Below are positions 11,079 to 22,581 of a stretch of DNA of 64,000 bases, piece by piece; positions within the stretch are counted from its first letter, which is position 1; every line of letters starts with the position of its first letter. Both the position numbers and the translations under genes were made by a program. Source of the stretch: Dictyophora rubrovolvata (taxonomy: Eukaryota > Basidiomycota > Agaricomycetes > Phallales > Phallaceae). The stretch spans positions 1,054,001 through 1,118,000 of the forward strand of contig CP114125.1 of NCBI GenBank assembly GCA_029959195.1, given 5' to 3'. The notes beneath the pieces are model-generated. The model had not been told where the DNA came from. It saw nothing but the letters and a program-made list of their open reading frames with translations, and searched no databases.

Positions 11079-11825
11079 TTATATACAGTTGGTATTAGCT
11101 AAGCTACTGCACGCTATCTATGATGCGACTATGTCGCAAGATTACAAAGCACGGCAGCACTTATAACTTAGAATAAATAAAACTACAAAGACAGTGATCC
11201 TTGATAATGTTATGTGCTGGAACACGCATATGAAGTCTGGCGAGGTTAGTGTAAGAGATAAACAGTAGGCTTCAACTTACTCTTGAGTTGTGCCCTCACT
11301 GTGCGTGTCTGTTAATTTCAAGCCACGTGGGAGCACGTGGTTCGGACGATGTGTTACGACATTGTTAGACATTATTCCGAGTGGGACGGGGAACACAGGT
11401 TACAACCATGTCATACAATGAGTGCGAGAGTTTTGATGACATCATGCACGTTGTCCCAAACATCAAGATAGAGATTTTAAGGTTTGAGATGAAATGTCAG
11501 TGGTGTCTGCGACACCGCCCATGTTGAAACGAGAGATTAAGAAGATGAGAAGGTGTTTCAAAGAAGCTCAGTGTAACAAGCAACAAGGCAAAACTTCTAT
11601 TGATATCAGAATGGAAAAAGTAGATACATTTAAATTGATCCCTTTATAGAAATGAAATGTGATGACCAATATGAAAAAAGGATGATGCAGACAAGTTTGG
11701 AAATAGCAACTTTGGGGAGTTGCCCAATAAGGAACAAGCAGGGTTTCAGAAAGTTATGTACACACTAAGTGGGTGTAACAGGTAAGGAATGTAATGAATC
11801 CATTACATGTACTCACATATATATA

Positions 11826-11960
11826 GTCATTTTCCCTAGAGGAGGATCCCTAAGCTTTTTCTCTTAGGTTTTCCCTTCTCTAGGTGAGTAGCTAGTCATT
11901 TCCCATGAATAGATCTTAGGTTTTCCCTCCTTTAGGTGTGTGCCCTGAGTCATCCTAACA
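11826..11960 (-). mobile_element. Family B LTR fragment, reverse orientation
   Basis: On the minus strand this begins TGTTAGGATGACTCAGGG and continues with the family's GGGAAAACCTAAGA words and AAGCTTAGGGATCC. It then reads GACTATATATATATG, where resemblance to the other copies fades. It lies directly left of the family C solo LTR. It is a fossil. Confidence 0.6.
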
Positions 11961-11967
11961 GCTTGGG

Positions 11968-12508
11968 TGTTATATACGGCGGTCCGGGACTGTATCCCGG
12001 ATATCCCTGAGAAAGTCCGGACTGCCAGGGGAGACAGACAGAGAACGGAGTACGGAGTTATGGGATGAGGGACTTGGCTTCAGCTTATAAGCTGCACCCA
12101 CTCACCCAGCTTTATATATCCCTCAATTTCGGAGCAGCAGGGACTTAAGAGTACAAGACAAAACTGATGAAGCTGATATTCAGACTGAGGAACCCCAGCT
12201 TACAGCTGGGGGTTTAAATACAAGAGGGAACAGAACTACGGGAATGGGGATAAGAACAAATAAGGGAAGGTAGCATATGGTTGAACACAGCTAGGGATGA
12301 TGATTATAAAATCTTTGTTCCTTATTACTAAGAGTCAGGAGCCAGTTTCCCCATAAGGAAGGTGATGGACTTGAAGTCTGGACGATGTCCAGACAGAGTA
12401 CCAACAAGTATGGGATGGGATTGCTACAGAGATGCGGGGTGAGTACGGAAATAACCGGAATGGGATCAGACTTCCAGATTAGGAAGGTGTGGCATGCAAA
12501 GCATGACA
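11968..12508 (+). mobile_element. Solo LTR, family C
   Basis: A 541-base unit begins TGTTATATACGGCGGTCC and ends GGCATGCAAAGCATGACA. It is flanked by TTGGG on both sides (11963-11967 and 12509-12513), a 5-base target duplication. It shares several blocks with the fragment at 7703-8230. The intact ends and duplication make this one of the better-preserved insertions in the region. No internal coding region accompanies it, so it is a solo LTR fossil. Confidence 0.8.
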
Positions 12509-12513
12509 TTGGG

Positions 12514-13213
12514 GATCTCTCTAGTAATGTGCTTCCAGAGATTGATGTCTTCTTCAATCAAAAAAAGCCTCATCTTCTCATGTCACCCATAATAATTGCC
12601 AACAGTAAGTTCCCAGATTTTGACTTTGAAAAGTGAGGTCAACATTGTGAGAATGAATAGATATTAAAGTGTTGACTTATAACTCAATAGGGCCGGTAAC
12701 CCTGTTATTGAATAATGTTTGGAGTGAAAAGAGAACTGTATTACAAATAAAGAAATAAAGCTTTATATATATACAAAAATAAATGTCTTGCTGAGTTAAA
12801 AAAGCTCATGCATGAATAAGAGTAAAAAACACTCAGTGGTGAGACATTCGAGTCATGACTAATCGTGTTTGCTAAGCGTTAGCGCCCAACATAATTATGG
12901 CGTTTTCTTCTTATTTTTATATTTTTATCTAGCTACTTTACATGTACGGTCTCTGGTGTCCTCTGAACTACGAGAGTCGACCCAAAATTTGATGTCAAAT
13001 CTCGCTATACGAACCATAAACTCTTTTCTGCATACTCGAAAACGCAGTCACAGTGACCGACTGAGTTTTATTCGGAACAGCGGCTTGGCACGAACCTAAC
13101 TGGACGCCAGGAAGTCTCCGCAAATTCAAGTTCCGCCAAAGAGCTCTCCTTTCTCACTTTGCATTGCACGCCATCCAGAATTATAGTCGTTAAATCTCCC
13201 ATATACCAAATTC
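12514..13213. other. Intergenic, upstream of RHO1
   Basis: No gene was found. The left 120 bases read through a short anonymous ORF (ending ...NSKFPDFDFEK at 12636) that is not recognised. The remainder is the RHO1 promoter and leader. It includes T-rich tracts near 12900-12930 and a CCCATATACCAAATTC context just before the start codon. Confidence 0.5.
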
Positions 13214-14093
13214 ATGTCTGAAATTCGCCGAAAGCTCGTTATCGTAGGGGATGGTGCTTGTGGAAAGGTGCGTACTGTTAACCAGGTCCTCACATCAATG
13301 GGCGGGTTCTGGTCCTGTTTTAAAGTTGAAATTTTATGCTTAATTTAATCTCCTTTACCATAGACATGTCTTTTAATCGTTTTCTCCAAAGGAACATTTC
13401 CTGAAGTAAGTGTGGTCTCAGTCCAACTACCTTTGGGGGTTCAAAGCGCTCAATTACGTATGAATGAAAAACCCCGCAGGTTTATGTCCCAACTGTCTTC
13501 GAAAATTATGTTGCCGATGTCGAGGTTGATGGTAAACACGTTGAGCTTGCGTTATGGGATACAGCCGGTCAAGAAGATTACGACCGTCTTCGACCGTTAT
13601 CATACCCCGACTCTCATGTCATCCTTATCTGTTTTGCCGTGGACAGTCCTGATTCTTTAGATAACGTTCAAGAGAAGGTTCATAAAAATTACATTACACT
13701 CCGCTTTATAAAACGTACTGACGGGTATATTAATTAGTGGATATCGGAAGTGATGCATTTTTGCTCAGGCTTGCCGATTATCCTGGTTGGGTGTAAAAAG
13801 GACTTGAGACGTGACCCCCGTGTTATCGAAGAACTGCGTCGAACAAATCAACGACCTGTTGCTCCTGAAGAAGTATGTCAAAACACTTTATCCTCATGAA
13901 AGTATTTTTTTCTTTACTCAAGCGTTATCGACAGGGTATGAGTGTCGCCCAAAAGATTGGTGCAAGACACTATCTTGAATGTTCGGCGAAGACAGGCGAC
14001 GGTGTACGTGAAGTCTTTCAGTATGCTACTCGGGCCGCATTAGTTGCTCGAAAAGGGTCCAAAAAGCGAGGCGGTGGTTGTTTAATCCTGTGA
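13214..14093 (+). CDS. RHO1: Rho-type small GTPase RHO1
   Basis: The protein is a membrane-anchored GTPase. In fungi RHO1 activates beta-1,3-glucan synthase, protein kinase C and actin polarity. The model has five exons: 13214-13267, 13364-13405, 13480-13677, 13738-13872 and 13935-14093. All junctions are GT-AG and the product is 195 residues. It starts [19 protein letters not shown] (P-loop at residues 12-19). Switch I is VPTVFENY with Thr37, switch II is [18 protein letters not shown] with Gln63, and the base-recognition motif is GCKKD. The protein ends [10 protein letters not shown]. The CLIL box with terminal Leu predicts geranylgeranylation, preceded by a short basic patch. Length and motifs are those of a canonical fungal Rho1. 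RHO1 rather than another Rho paralogue is inferred from the near-canonical sequence, especially [17 protein letters not shown]. Nothing looks damaged. Confidence 0.96.
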
Positions 14094-14535
14094 AAGAAAT
14101 TGATTGATGAAGGGATGGATGGACAGAGAAGCGTGTGTTCTATCCTAGTGGACGAACCCCTAACCATTCCACTTGGACACTAACAAACTGAACGTGCATC
14201 TACGCCGGAGGGCTGTGTTCATTGAATTTCACTTAATGCCTTTCCTTTTCCTTATCCATCTTCTTAACGTTTCTCTCTCTTTCTGTTTAGTTACTCTTGA
14301 CACCTTCCCTTTTTTTTTGTGTATATATATATCACGTATCGAATGACCCAGAAGTGACCTCGACTAATTTTCTTTCTTTCAATAAAGCTCATATACACGA
14401 GCAACATGAATCTTAAATCTTAAGAACCATCCATTACTTAATCGAGTTGCTTAGGTTGTTCCTGAGCTTTTTTCCACGACTCAACTTCGGTTTTCGTTCT
14501 ATTCTTCAACTCCAGCGCCAGCTACCAAAGCGGTG
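14094..14535. other. Intergenic between RHO1 and the desaturase
   Basis: This is the 3' untranslated region of RHO1 followed by the promoter of the next gene. A poly-T run and a (TA)n tract lie near 14310-14330, and AATAAA occurs near 14381. No coding sequence was seen. Confidence 0.6.
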
Positions 14536-16067
14536 ATGACGGTGATTTCGAGCAAGGCTTATTCTGCGCGAGATATTGGTTAGCTAAAACTTTCCTATGG
14601 GCACTTCACCCTGACATTTTTGTCTTTTCCCCTGGTTGCCCGACAGACTATAGCCTTTTAGGTGGAGCGGAGAGCGCTCCGAGCCCGAAGTTAACGGTCA
14701 CCTTGTCAGAAGGGACATTTTACAACACAAAAACATGCACCCTAGAAAAGCGTTCTCCGCGCCGTACAACAATTCTCGATCCTTCAAAAGATAAGGGCTT
14801 CCAGATGTCAGATCCACAAGACCCTACCGATTTCTTGTGGTTGATGACTGAAGAACCGCACCGTTCGAGACGAATCCAAATCATGAAAGCTCATCCACAG
14901 GTATTATTGATACTAGGAATACGAATTTCAGGCTGTTACTTAACTACTCCTTTGTTTGTGCATTGTTTTAGGTAACGAAACTGATGGGACATGAACCTCT
15001 CACCAAATATGTCGTTTTTGTGGTCGTCGCATTTCAGCTAGGTTTGGCAATTTGGCTTCGTGATTCTCGCCCTCTTTCGCTGCGTTTTTTGTTGACGGCC
15101 TACATAATTGGCGGGACGGCAAATCACAATCTGTTCCTTGCAATTCACGAGATTACACATAACCTTGCATTCAGAGGCATCGTCCCAAACAAAGTTCTGG
15201 CGATGATTGCCAACCTACCGATTGGGATTCCATATGCAGTCACATTCAAGGTGTGTAAACGATGTTACTTGAAATGAGAGATATATTGATACGATCTCAT
15301 GAATAGGGATATCATTTAGAGCATCACAAGCAATTAGGAGAGGACGGCATCGATACGGACCTTCCAACTCGCTTGGAGTTGTTATTATTGAACAACGTCT
15401 TTGGGAAGGTGTTTTTTTGGTTCGATAGTTTCTCCACTCTCTGGTAACTCTTTTATAAAAAACCAATTACGCGGCTTGTAGCACGTTTCAGATACTCTTC
15501 TACGCCCTTCGCCCAGGCTTAGTGAGATCTCAACGTTTGAACCGCTGGCATCTCATTAACATTGCTGTCCAATTCTTGTTCAACTTTGCTATTTATACCC
15601 TCTTCGGACTACGGCCTCTGGTATATTTCCTCATGTCTAGTTTCTTTGCCGGCAGTTTGCATCCTCTTGCTGGTCATTTTATTGCGGAACATTACCTTTG
15701 GGATGGTTTAGATCAAGAAACGTATTCATATTACGGTTCGCTTAATATCTTGGCCTATAACGTGGGTCGTCCAATTCGAAACGAGTATACCTTAAATTCA
15801 TTTGATGGGGTGGGATTGTAGGTTGGCTACCACAACGAACACCACGACTTTCCATCCATTCCCTGGACACGACTTCCTCTGCTACACGAACTCGCACCAG
15901 AGTATTATAAGCCCCTTGCATCTCACCCGAGCTGGCCAATGCTCATAATCAATTTCATTCGCGATAAAGAAGTAGGAATTTTTGCGCGCGCGAAAAGGTT
16001 GAGCAAGGATAAGGCGACGAACATGACTTCGAGTAGGGTCACGAGTGGTATCCACCACCAGCATTAA
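14536..16067 (+). CDS. Sphingolipid delta-4 desaturase (DES family)
   Basis: This is an endoplasmic reticulum membrane enzyme. It introduces the 4,5-trans double bond into the dihydroceramide long-chain base, a step toward fungal glucosylceramide. The six-exon model is 14536-14578, 14647-14900, 14972-15250, 15307-15419, 15482-15761 and 15822-16067, giving 404 residues. The N-terminal lipid-desaturase region contains SEGTFYNTKTCTLEKR and a kinked WLMTEEPHRSRR segment. Three histidine boxes are visible: HEITH, HLEHHKQ and HNEHHDFP. Several hydrophobic spans (for example VVFVVVAFQLGLAIWL) are present. The start was chosen because exon 1 (MTVISSKAYSARDI) splices in frame to the conserved part. 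The first donor (GTTAGC) is weak, so the exact N terminus is the least certain point. About 50 residues after the CTLEKRSPRR motif (DPSKDKGFQMSDPQDPTD) look longer than in the animal enzyme. Confidence 0.93.
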
Positions 16068-16319
16068 CGGTGATACGTCGACAGAAGTGTCACATCTTCA
16101 TGTCGACTTAGTCTTAGTTTTCCACCCGGCCAAAGCTGGTCTCCAATACTAGGTTGCCAATTTAGCTCAGGTTAATAATAATAATGATAATATGTAGATA
16201 AAATTAATAATAATAATAGACACCGGCAAAAAAAGAAACTAGGCAACTCTCATGCGGACTCCACTATATACATAAAAAGTCTCGCAAGTGCAGCCGCTTG
16301 CTAGGCTGACATAACAGCG

Positions 16320-17768
16320 ATGATGAAGGCGACGTACCCACCGCACTTCGACATTGAAAAAGTTATCCGGCAGAACATCCTCTCGTTAACACCCTATCGC
16401 TGTGCACGAGATGACTATCAATCTGGTATATTGTTGGATGCGAATGAGAATGCAATGGGTCACGTATTGAAGTCTGGGCGATCTGGCGATGAGAGCAACT
16501 TGTTGAACTCGTCGAAGACCAACGGCTCCTCATCGCCGCAGATGTCATTATTCACCTCACTAGACCTCCATAGATATCCCGACCCCGCGCAGACAGAGAT
16601 TAAATCTCACATCACCAAGTTACGTCGCCTCCCTTCTCCGTCAAACGTTTTCTTAGGAGTCGGATCCGACGAGGTCATTGACTTGTTGATGCGCATCTGT
16701 TGCGTGCCCGCCAAGGAGAAAATTCTTATCACCCCGCCAACGTATGGCATGTATGCTGTTTGCGCGCAAGTCAATGATATCAGGGTAGTTAAAGTTCCAC
16801 TTGTAAACAGGGGACCCAGAGGCGAGGAGCAATTTCAATTAGATATCGATTCTGTGAGTTCCATTTCATTATATTTGAGGTATCATATTCAGCTACAGTA
16901 ATTGTTTTTAGATCAAACGTGCTGTCAGAGTCGACCCATCCATCAAACTCATCTTTCTCTGTTCACCCGGCAATCCGACGGGAACGCTCATACCTCTCTC
17001 GGACATACGTCAATTGCTGGAAAACGCTGATTTCAAAGGAATCGTAGTTATCGATGAAGCTTATATCGACTTTGCGGACCCATACGGTGACGATAGCGCA
17101 GATGTTAGCGCAGCGCGATTGGTCCACGAATATGCCAATATATGCGTCATGCAAACATTGAGCAAGAGTTTCGGCCTAGCTGCTATTCGGTATGCTGTGT
17201 GCGATCGTGCTTACATATGCGTGCTAACAGGTTTTTGTTTAAAAGACTTGGAATCGCTCTCGCACAATCACCCTTGATACAAATGCTTTCAAATACGAAA
17301 GCCCCTTATAACATCTCTACACCCTCCTCTATACTGGCACTGGAAGCCCTATCGCCTTCTTCAATAGAGTCTATGCGCCAGACAGTTAAGACATTGAACA
17401 AAGAACGGGAAGACCTCATACTTGAATTTGCGCGACTAGCCAAGCTGGGATTAGGGTTGGGTAAACCTCTAGGAGGTAATCACGCGAATTTTGTGTTAAT
17501 CCCTGTGTTGAAAAAAGGTACTGAGACGGCTAGCTGCGAGAGAGCTATCAAGGTTGGTTTTCCTCTTAAAGATCAAGGTAAGTATAACATCTGTTGACGC
17601 GTCTATTGTCTCTAGGTATACAAAGAACTTGCGGAACATAAGGGTATCGTTGTGCGCTACCGTGGTGATCAGCTGGGCTGCGAAGGATGCCTTCGTGTTA
17701 CAGTTGGTACGCCTGAAGAGAATCGAACAGTAGGAGAGCAACTGGAAGCTGTTCTGAAGATATTTTAA
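16320..17768 (+). CDS. HIS5: Histidinol-phosphate aminotransferase
   Basis: This is a class I/II PLP-dependent aminotransferase. It converts imidazole-acetol phosphate and glutamate to histidinol phosphate and 2-oxoglutarate in histidine biosynthesis. Four exons (16320-16853, 16912-17189, 17246-17552, 17616-17768) give 423 residues. Visible motifs are LDANENAMG at the substrate-binding N terminus, LHRYPDP, GVGSDEVIDLL, SPGNPTG (binds PLP), VVIDEAYIDFA and SKSFGLAAIRLG, whose Lys263 should form the Schiff base. The C terminus carries VRYRGDQLGCEGCLRVTVGT, which includes the conserved Arg that holds the substrate phosphate or carboxylate. A second ATG follows immediately, and either could serve as start. 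The gene is complete, and the next gene lies about 310 bases downstream. Confidence 0.95.
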
Positions 17769-17989
17769 GAGGGGAGAAATCCAAACCGGGTGAATGTCAG
17801 AAGTAATGTTCAGAGATTTTGTATATATATCAAGAAAAAGCTCAATCTTGTTGTTCGCGAACTACATATAACCTCCTTGAAACGGAGAGTAGGCTTGATT
17901 GGGCGCCTAGACCGTGCTGGAGATGACGTAGGGCGGCTCTAGTACTAGCTACCCCCTTTTCGATTGAAGAATGGCTCAACCGAGTTACC

Positions 17990-18053
17990 TTCGCTCTCAC
18001 TAGACTTCGCTCTCACTAGACTTCACCCTCACTAGACTTCACCATTCAACTAG
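17990..18053. repeat. 16-base minisatellite, four copies
   Basis: Four head-to-tail copies of TTCGCTCTCACTAGAC are present. The first two are identical, the third has CC for GCT-region changes, and the fourth is degenerate (TTCACCATTCAACTAG). The array lies between the HIS5 stop and the next gene's start at 18079. Confidence 0.85.
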
Positions 18054-18078
18054 TATAAAGAATCATCAATATTTGTAG

Positions 18079-19184
18079 ATGGACATGAATGACACTTCCC
18101 AGTTTTATTTATGTCCATGTAGCAGATCTGGGTGCTTGTTCCATCACACGGGGACGAAGTTTAGTAGTGTTAAATCAGCTGAGGAATTTGAGACTCAAAG
18201 GGATGACTTAGTAAGTGTCTCGTAAGCCACTTGTAAGTTCCCAATGGACAATCTATTTTTTCAGATTAAGAATATTTGGACTGCCTCTTACACCCAGAAG
18301 ATGACGCCATGTATCTTGGGAGCTGTCCGCGAGTGCTTTGAATGTGCTGAACAGAGAGTGCCGTCCTGTGAGCTCCAAAAGTTCTACGTTCGTGAACTAG
18401 AAGGCAACTCTTTGCCGGCCTCTATAATCCTTCATTCACAATCGGACAGTTGCTCGGACACTCGGCATTGCTTACTTCAAATAATTATGGACAGGATCCC
18501 TCTGAATTCTAACACCCGAGACGAGTTATATCTGGCGTGTGCTACGACAGGATTTAACCACTTTCTTGATCGGATACGGCTGGCAAGTTTCGACCTTGAG
18601 AACATTTTGTCCCATCCCAAGCTTTACCATCCTGGGCCTCTAACAACAGGCTCAACAAATAAATATAGCTCAATACTGAAACTTGGGCTCGTTGGAGAGG
18701 TAGAATTATTTCCTAGTAATTTTTGGGGTGACTTTAAATTGCGGTGGTCTATCACGGACATCCTACAGAAGTTGGGATCGGGTTTGCCTGTCAGTAGAGA
18801 ATTTGTTGCCAAAGGTATTCAAACTTACTCAACGCTACGTATGCAGGTTGAAGTCATAAATTTCCTGTAGGACATGTATGGTATCTCGAAGTTCCGCGTA
18901 ATCTATGTGAAGTCAGACTGGGTATACGCGCCACAAATCAATCTTCTCAAATCAGAGGGTCCGTTTCCGCGTACCTTACAGTCTTTTTGCGTAAAAAGAA
19001 AGGCCTCGATCACGAGATGCTATCAACGATATGCTTCTCAGAGCCAGACCTGCTAGTACCAACTCAAAAATTATCCCAAACACATGACCCAAGACCCCGC
19101 GTCCTCTTCTGGGAGTTCCGCAGAAGACATATATATGGCTGGTTTGTCGGTTCCGTCCCTTCTGAGGGTGATGTATTGATCTAG
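18079..19184 (+). CDS. Unknown three-exon protein with a Cys/His N terminus
   Basis: Exons 18079-18210, 18265-18814 and 18871-19184 join in frame across good introns (GTAAGT...TTTCAG, GTATTC...CTGTAG) to give 331 residues. If the second intron were not removed, the frame would stop at once. With it removed, the frame stays open for another 105 codons, which supports the model. The N terminus has closely spaced Cys and His (CPCSRSGCLFHH) that could bind a metal, and a second Cys pair follows in RECFECAEQRVPSCEL. There is no signal peptide or membrane segment. The C-terminal half (VWYLEVPRNLCEVRLG, VLFWEFRRRHIYGWFVG) looks like a compact beta-rich domain. I recognise no family and infer no function. 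It precedes the broken DUF6535 gene by about 380 bases on the same strand. Confidence 0.6.
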
Positions 19185-19565
19185 TTTTCAGCTACCAACG
19201 TATAAAGAAAGAGGGTGAATGTAACATGATACTCCACGTCAAGGGACGGCTGGAAAGACCGCAACAGCTCTCAGGCCCATTACCCTCCTGTTGACATCTG
19301 GTAAAGATCCTGAAGGTCGCAACAACATACTCAACGACACAAATCTAATCCTTCCTTACTCCTATTTCAACAAAATGTTTTACTATCTCATTAATTTGAC
19401 CTGTTTTGTTTTATAATTGGGGGCTGGTTAGTATGCCACAAGCTCAGGCGCCCAATCGTGCTTATGTAAGACAGTGGAATATTGTGTACGCGTTCAAGCT
19501 TGAAGCTCGGGACGCGTCAATACCAGATACCACAAATACACCCCCCTGATCGAACGATACCAGCT
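19185..19565. other. Intergenic
   Basis: No gene was seen. This would be the promoter and leader of the DUF6535-type gene that follows. There is a T-rich patch near 19370-19425. Confidence 0.5.
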
Positions 19566-22370
19566 ATGGAACAGACTACAACAAATCAGAGAACTTCACC
19601 AAGAGAATCCGCACAAAGGCCACAGTTCTTGAACCCCTATGACTATGAACTCAAGTACACTCGTGATACGTTTGGAGAGGAACGTGCCGAGAACGCAAGG
19701 GTTTGGTTGACATACCTCGATGAAGCCGAAATATGGGACCGTGGCAAGGTCAATGGCTGGAATGATACCGTCAACGGTCTTCTCGTCTTTGTAAGTTTTT
19801 TTAACCATTTTCTGGGTATCGAGACTATTATTACCGTCAACTGTTTAATAGATTGGGATTTTCTCCGCAATATTGGCTACATTTCTTTCAATATTATCCC
19901 AAAATTTGTTGATATTCGAGTTGGTGCAGCTGAACAGGGCACAACTCACCGGTGAACCCGTCTCCAATATACCCAGTTCAGTTTTGACACCCAACTCGCC
20001 ATCTCCGAGTGCATCTTTGGTCAGCGGCTTATGGTTTTCAAGCCTTACCATTAGCATATGCGCCGCAATGGTTGCTGCTCTAGTGAAACGATGGCTGTGC
20101 GCTTACACATCTCCTGTTTCGGGAACGGCTCGTGAGAGAGCTCGAGTCAGGCAATTTCGTTTCGAATGTCTGGAGAAATGGAGGGTTAGGCTCATCATTG
20201 ACCTTCTTCCTGTTTTTCTCCACCTAGCACTCGGATTATTCCTTATAGGACTCATCGCTTTCATTCTACGTTTGCACACCCAAATCGTCTGGTTCATAAC
20301 CACATTCTCTGGTATATTTATGTCCTCCACTTGGTTTCACTTCTGTTGCCAACCTGGCACCCTGAGTGTCCTTATTCAACCTCGTTAACTGTTTACATAG
20401 GTGTTTCCATTCGTATATTCAATTATGTTGCCTGCAGTCTCTCGACCGTCTCCCTCGATTCTGTATTTGTTGTTCGACTTTCCCTATATCGAGAGAAAGT
20501 TCTTTCTAGGCCTTTTTTGAAGAGATTTATTTTTTCCGTCTGCCGTTTCATAAAATGCATTTTGGAGAAAGCTAACCGGGTTTGGAAATTCGTAACGTTC
20601 AAGATGGCATTCTTGAAAAGGAAATGGAAAGATATATGCCTGACTATCAGAAACTGGAAGGACTTGGAGATAAAGGAATTGATCGAAAAGGCGGCGTCTT
20701 TCGACGATAAGGTGCCCCATTGGCTATCCTCCTCGACCAATCCTAGTGTTATCCGCATTGTCGCGAGAAGTGCATTTGTTGTGCCTGGTTTCTGTACAGG
20801 GACGGGACACCAGCTCCGCTTACCAGATGATGTATGCGACACCCTTAGCCTTTCAAAATTCCGTCACGCATGCGAAGAGGATCCCCTTCCACTAATTTCG
20901 AACAGTACAGATCTCGCTGAGGATATTTGCTACTTCCTTTACCTTAATTTCATGCTACGGGATACAAACACGCATCGTAACGAGGGGCTGACGATCAAGG
21001 AATCTGTACAAGAAAGTCTTAAAACTATCAATCCCGAATTATTTGGCGCGATAGTCGTGAATTTGACAGAAAACTGGTATCAAAAAGAGACAGAACTGCT
21101 GCTCAGAGGCTTTAATGATGGTAATTTCAAGCTTCGAGAGATTATTTGGTTTTACCTCTTGGATCGAGTTTCCATTCCAAATGATAAGACCCATAGCAAT
21201 GAAAAGGCACTGATATCGAGGATCATCGGCTCTAATAGATTTGACTTTTTCAAATGGACCAGGTCAAAATCTTTGCAAGTTGAACACTCGACGGCCATCA
21301 ATTTGACGGCCGCAGAGGCATAGAGTGAAGCCATTTTCCGCCTATTATCTAAGTATTTCCTTGAACGTCCAGATCCCAATAACACCTTCGCATCACGATA
21401 CCTCCTATTCGTCGCGATTTATCGGAACCTTCTCTCAGACAAAGCGGTAGTGGGTAACGCGATGTCTAGGAAAGAGGCACTACTCCATTTGCTCGCTATC
21501 TTCGGTTCTTTAATTGAAAATGGTGGTCATGAATGCATTGGAGCTAGAGGCCGAGCCATCACTGCCGAGCTCTTAGGCAGTTTCAAGCGCGACATCTTGC
21601 TCCAGGACACCTTTTTCTGTGAGAACACGCCCTCCGAGGTTCGAAGCAGATCTTTAAGATGTTTCAATGGGTTCTGGGAGTACCATATGGACCGAACTGG
21701 TGACTTCAGCCAGTACTTTTCTTCCCGAAACGACGAACTACAATTCGCATACAAATGGTTCTCGAGGTGTCCAGCCGACATGCCAGACTGTGGTGGAACA
21801 TTGGTAATGCAATTGTTCATGCCGCACAACCTTGCGGCTCTATGTACATTGCTCAAGGATGATTATGGTGACCCCGTGGCACATTTCGAAAATGCTCTGA
21901 AGCACGTGCTGGCTTGCCAAAACCGAACCTTCAAAACTAGGGTATTGTATGCTGAATATGTAGTTCCAGCTCTCGTTCGTCTTTTCGGTGTCATCTCTCC
22001 CCTCCATCCATTATCCGAGGTGCAATACCCATCAATGTTAGCTAACATCTGGTTAGTTATAGCACAATCCAAACCCTATAACACATGTATCGATGCTTTA
22101 CGGAACAAGAGGCTCGATCAGGGGACTTTGGTGTGCATTTATGACATTTTGATTGACAGATGTTGGAAGGAAAATGAGGTGACCTGGAAGCCCGTATTTT
22201 GCTTAGCTGCTTATCTTTTCGGGCGCACAGCACGTCTTTGCGCTACTCTGCATGCATTCATTCGAGACCAGGAGCCTTTAATCAGGACATTGGAAGGGGG
22301 AGTCGAAAACTTCAGGAGCAGGCTTGTAGAGCAAGAACACCAACTACACTTTTGGTGGGTATGGTCATAG
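19566..22370 (+). pseudogene. Broken DUF6535-family membrane protein gene
   Basis: DUF6535 proteins are multi-copy Agaricomycete membrane proteins of unknown function. Exon 1 is 19566-19790 and exon 2 starts at 19852. The conserved N-terminal domain is clear: WLTYLDEAEIWDRGKVNGWN, then FIGIFSAILATFLSILSQN and a long loop. Next come LWFSSLTISICAAMVAALVKRW, the ER-RARVRQFRFECLEKW segment, and LPVFLHLALGLFLIGLIAFI. At about 20329 the reading frame shifts by a missing base, just before the expected VSLLLPTWHPECPYST motif. The C-terminal region then continues to a TAG at 21321-21323 and reads on in the same frame to 22370. The family's long helical C-terminal region is otherwise intact. Two lesions in an otherwise open gene suggest a recent pseudogene. 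A sequencing error at one site cannot be excluded. Splicing around the frameshift would remove conserved residues. Confidence 0.75.
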
Positions 22371-22581
22371 TAGGTGTCCCCAACCATCAATGCATCCTTT
22401 ATTCACATCACAATTAAGAACATATGAATCACAGGAGAGACTATTCAATGGGGTCGCTAGCAAATGGGAATGGAAGAAGCCAAACACCATGTTTGCTTTT
22501 TCCTGCTAGGTTTAAAAACCGAATATCTTTAGCTCGACGAGGATGCTCCTTTAGATGTCAGAGACGTGGTTCTATGATATA

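Noticed and set aside
7703-12508. The two family C LTR copies as ends of one complete LTR element with the ORF pair as cargo
   Set aside because: The right copy has its own TTGGG duplication on both sides, so it is an independent solo LTR. The ORF block instead interrupts a family A LTR.
12869-13099. 76-residue ORF with a hydrophobic start upstream of RHO1
   Set aside because: It lies in the RHO1 promoter and leader, shows no domain and stops before the RHO1 start.
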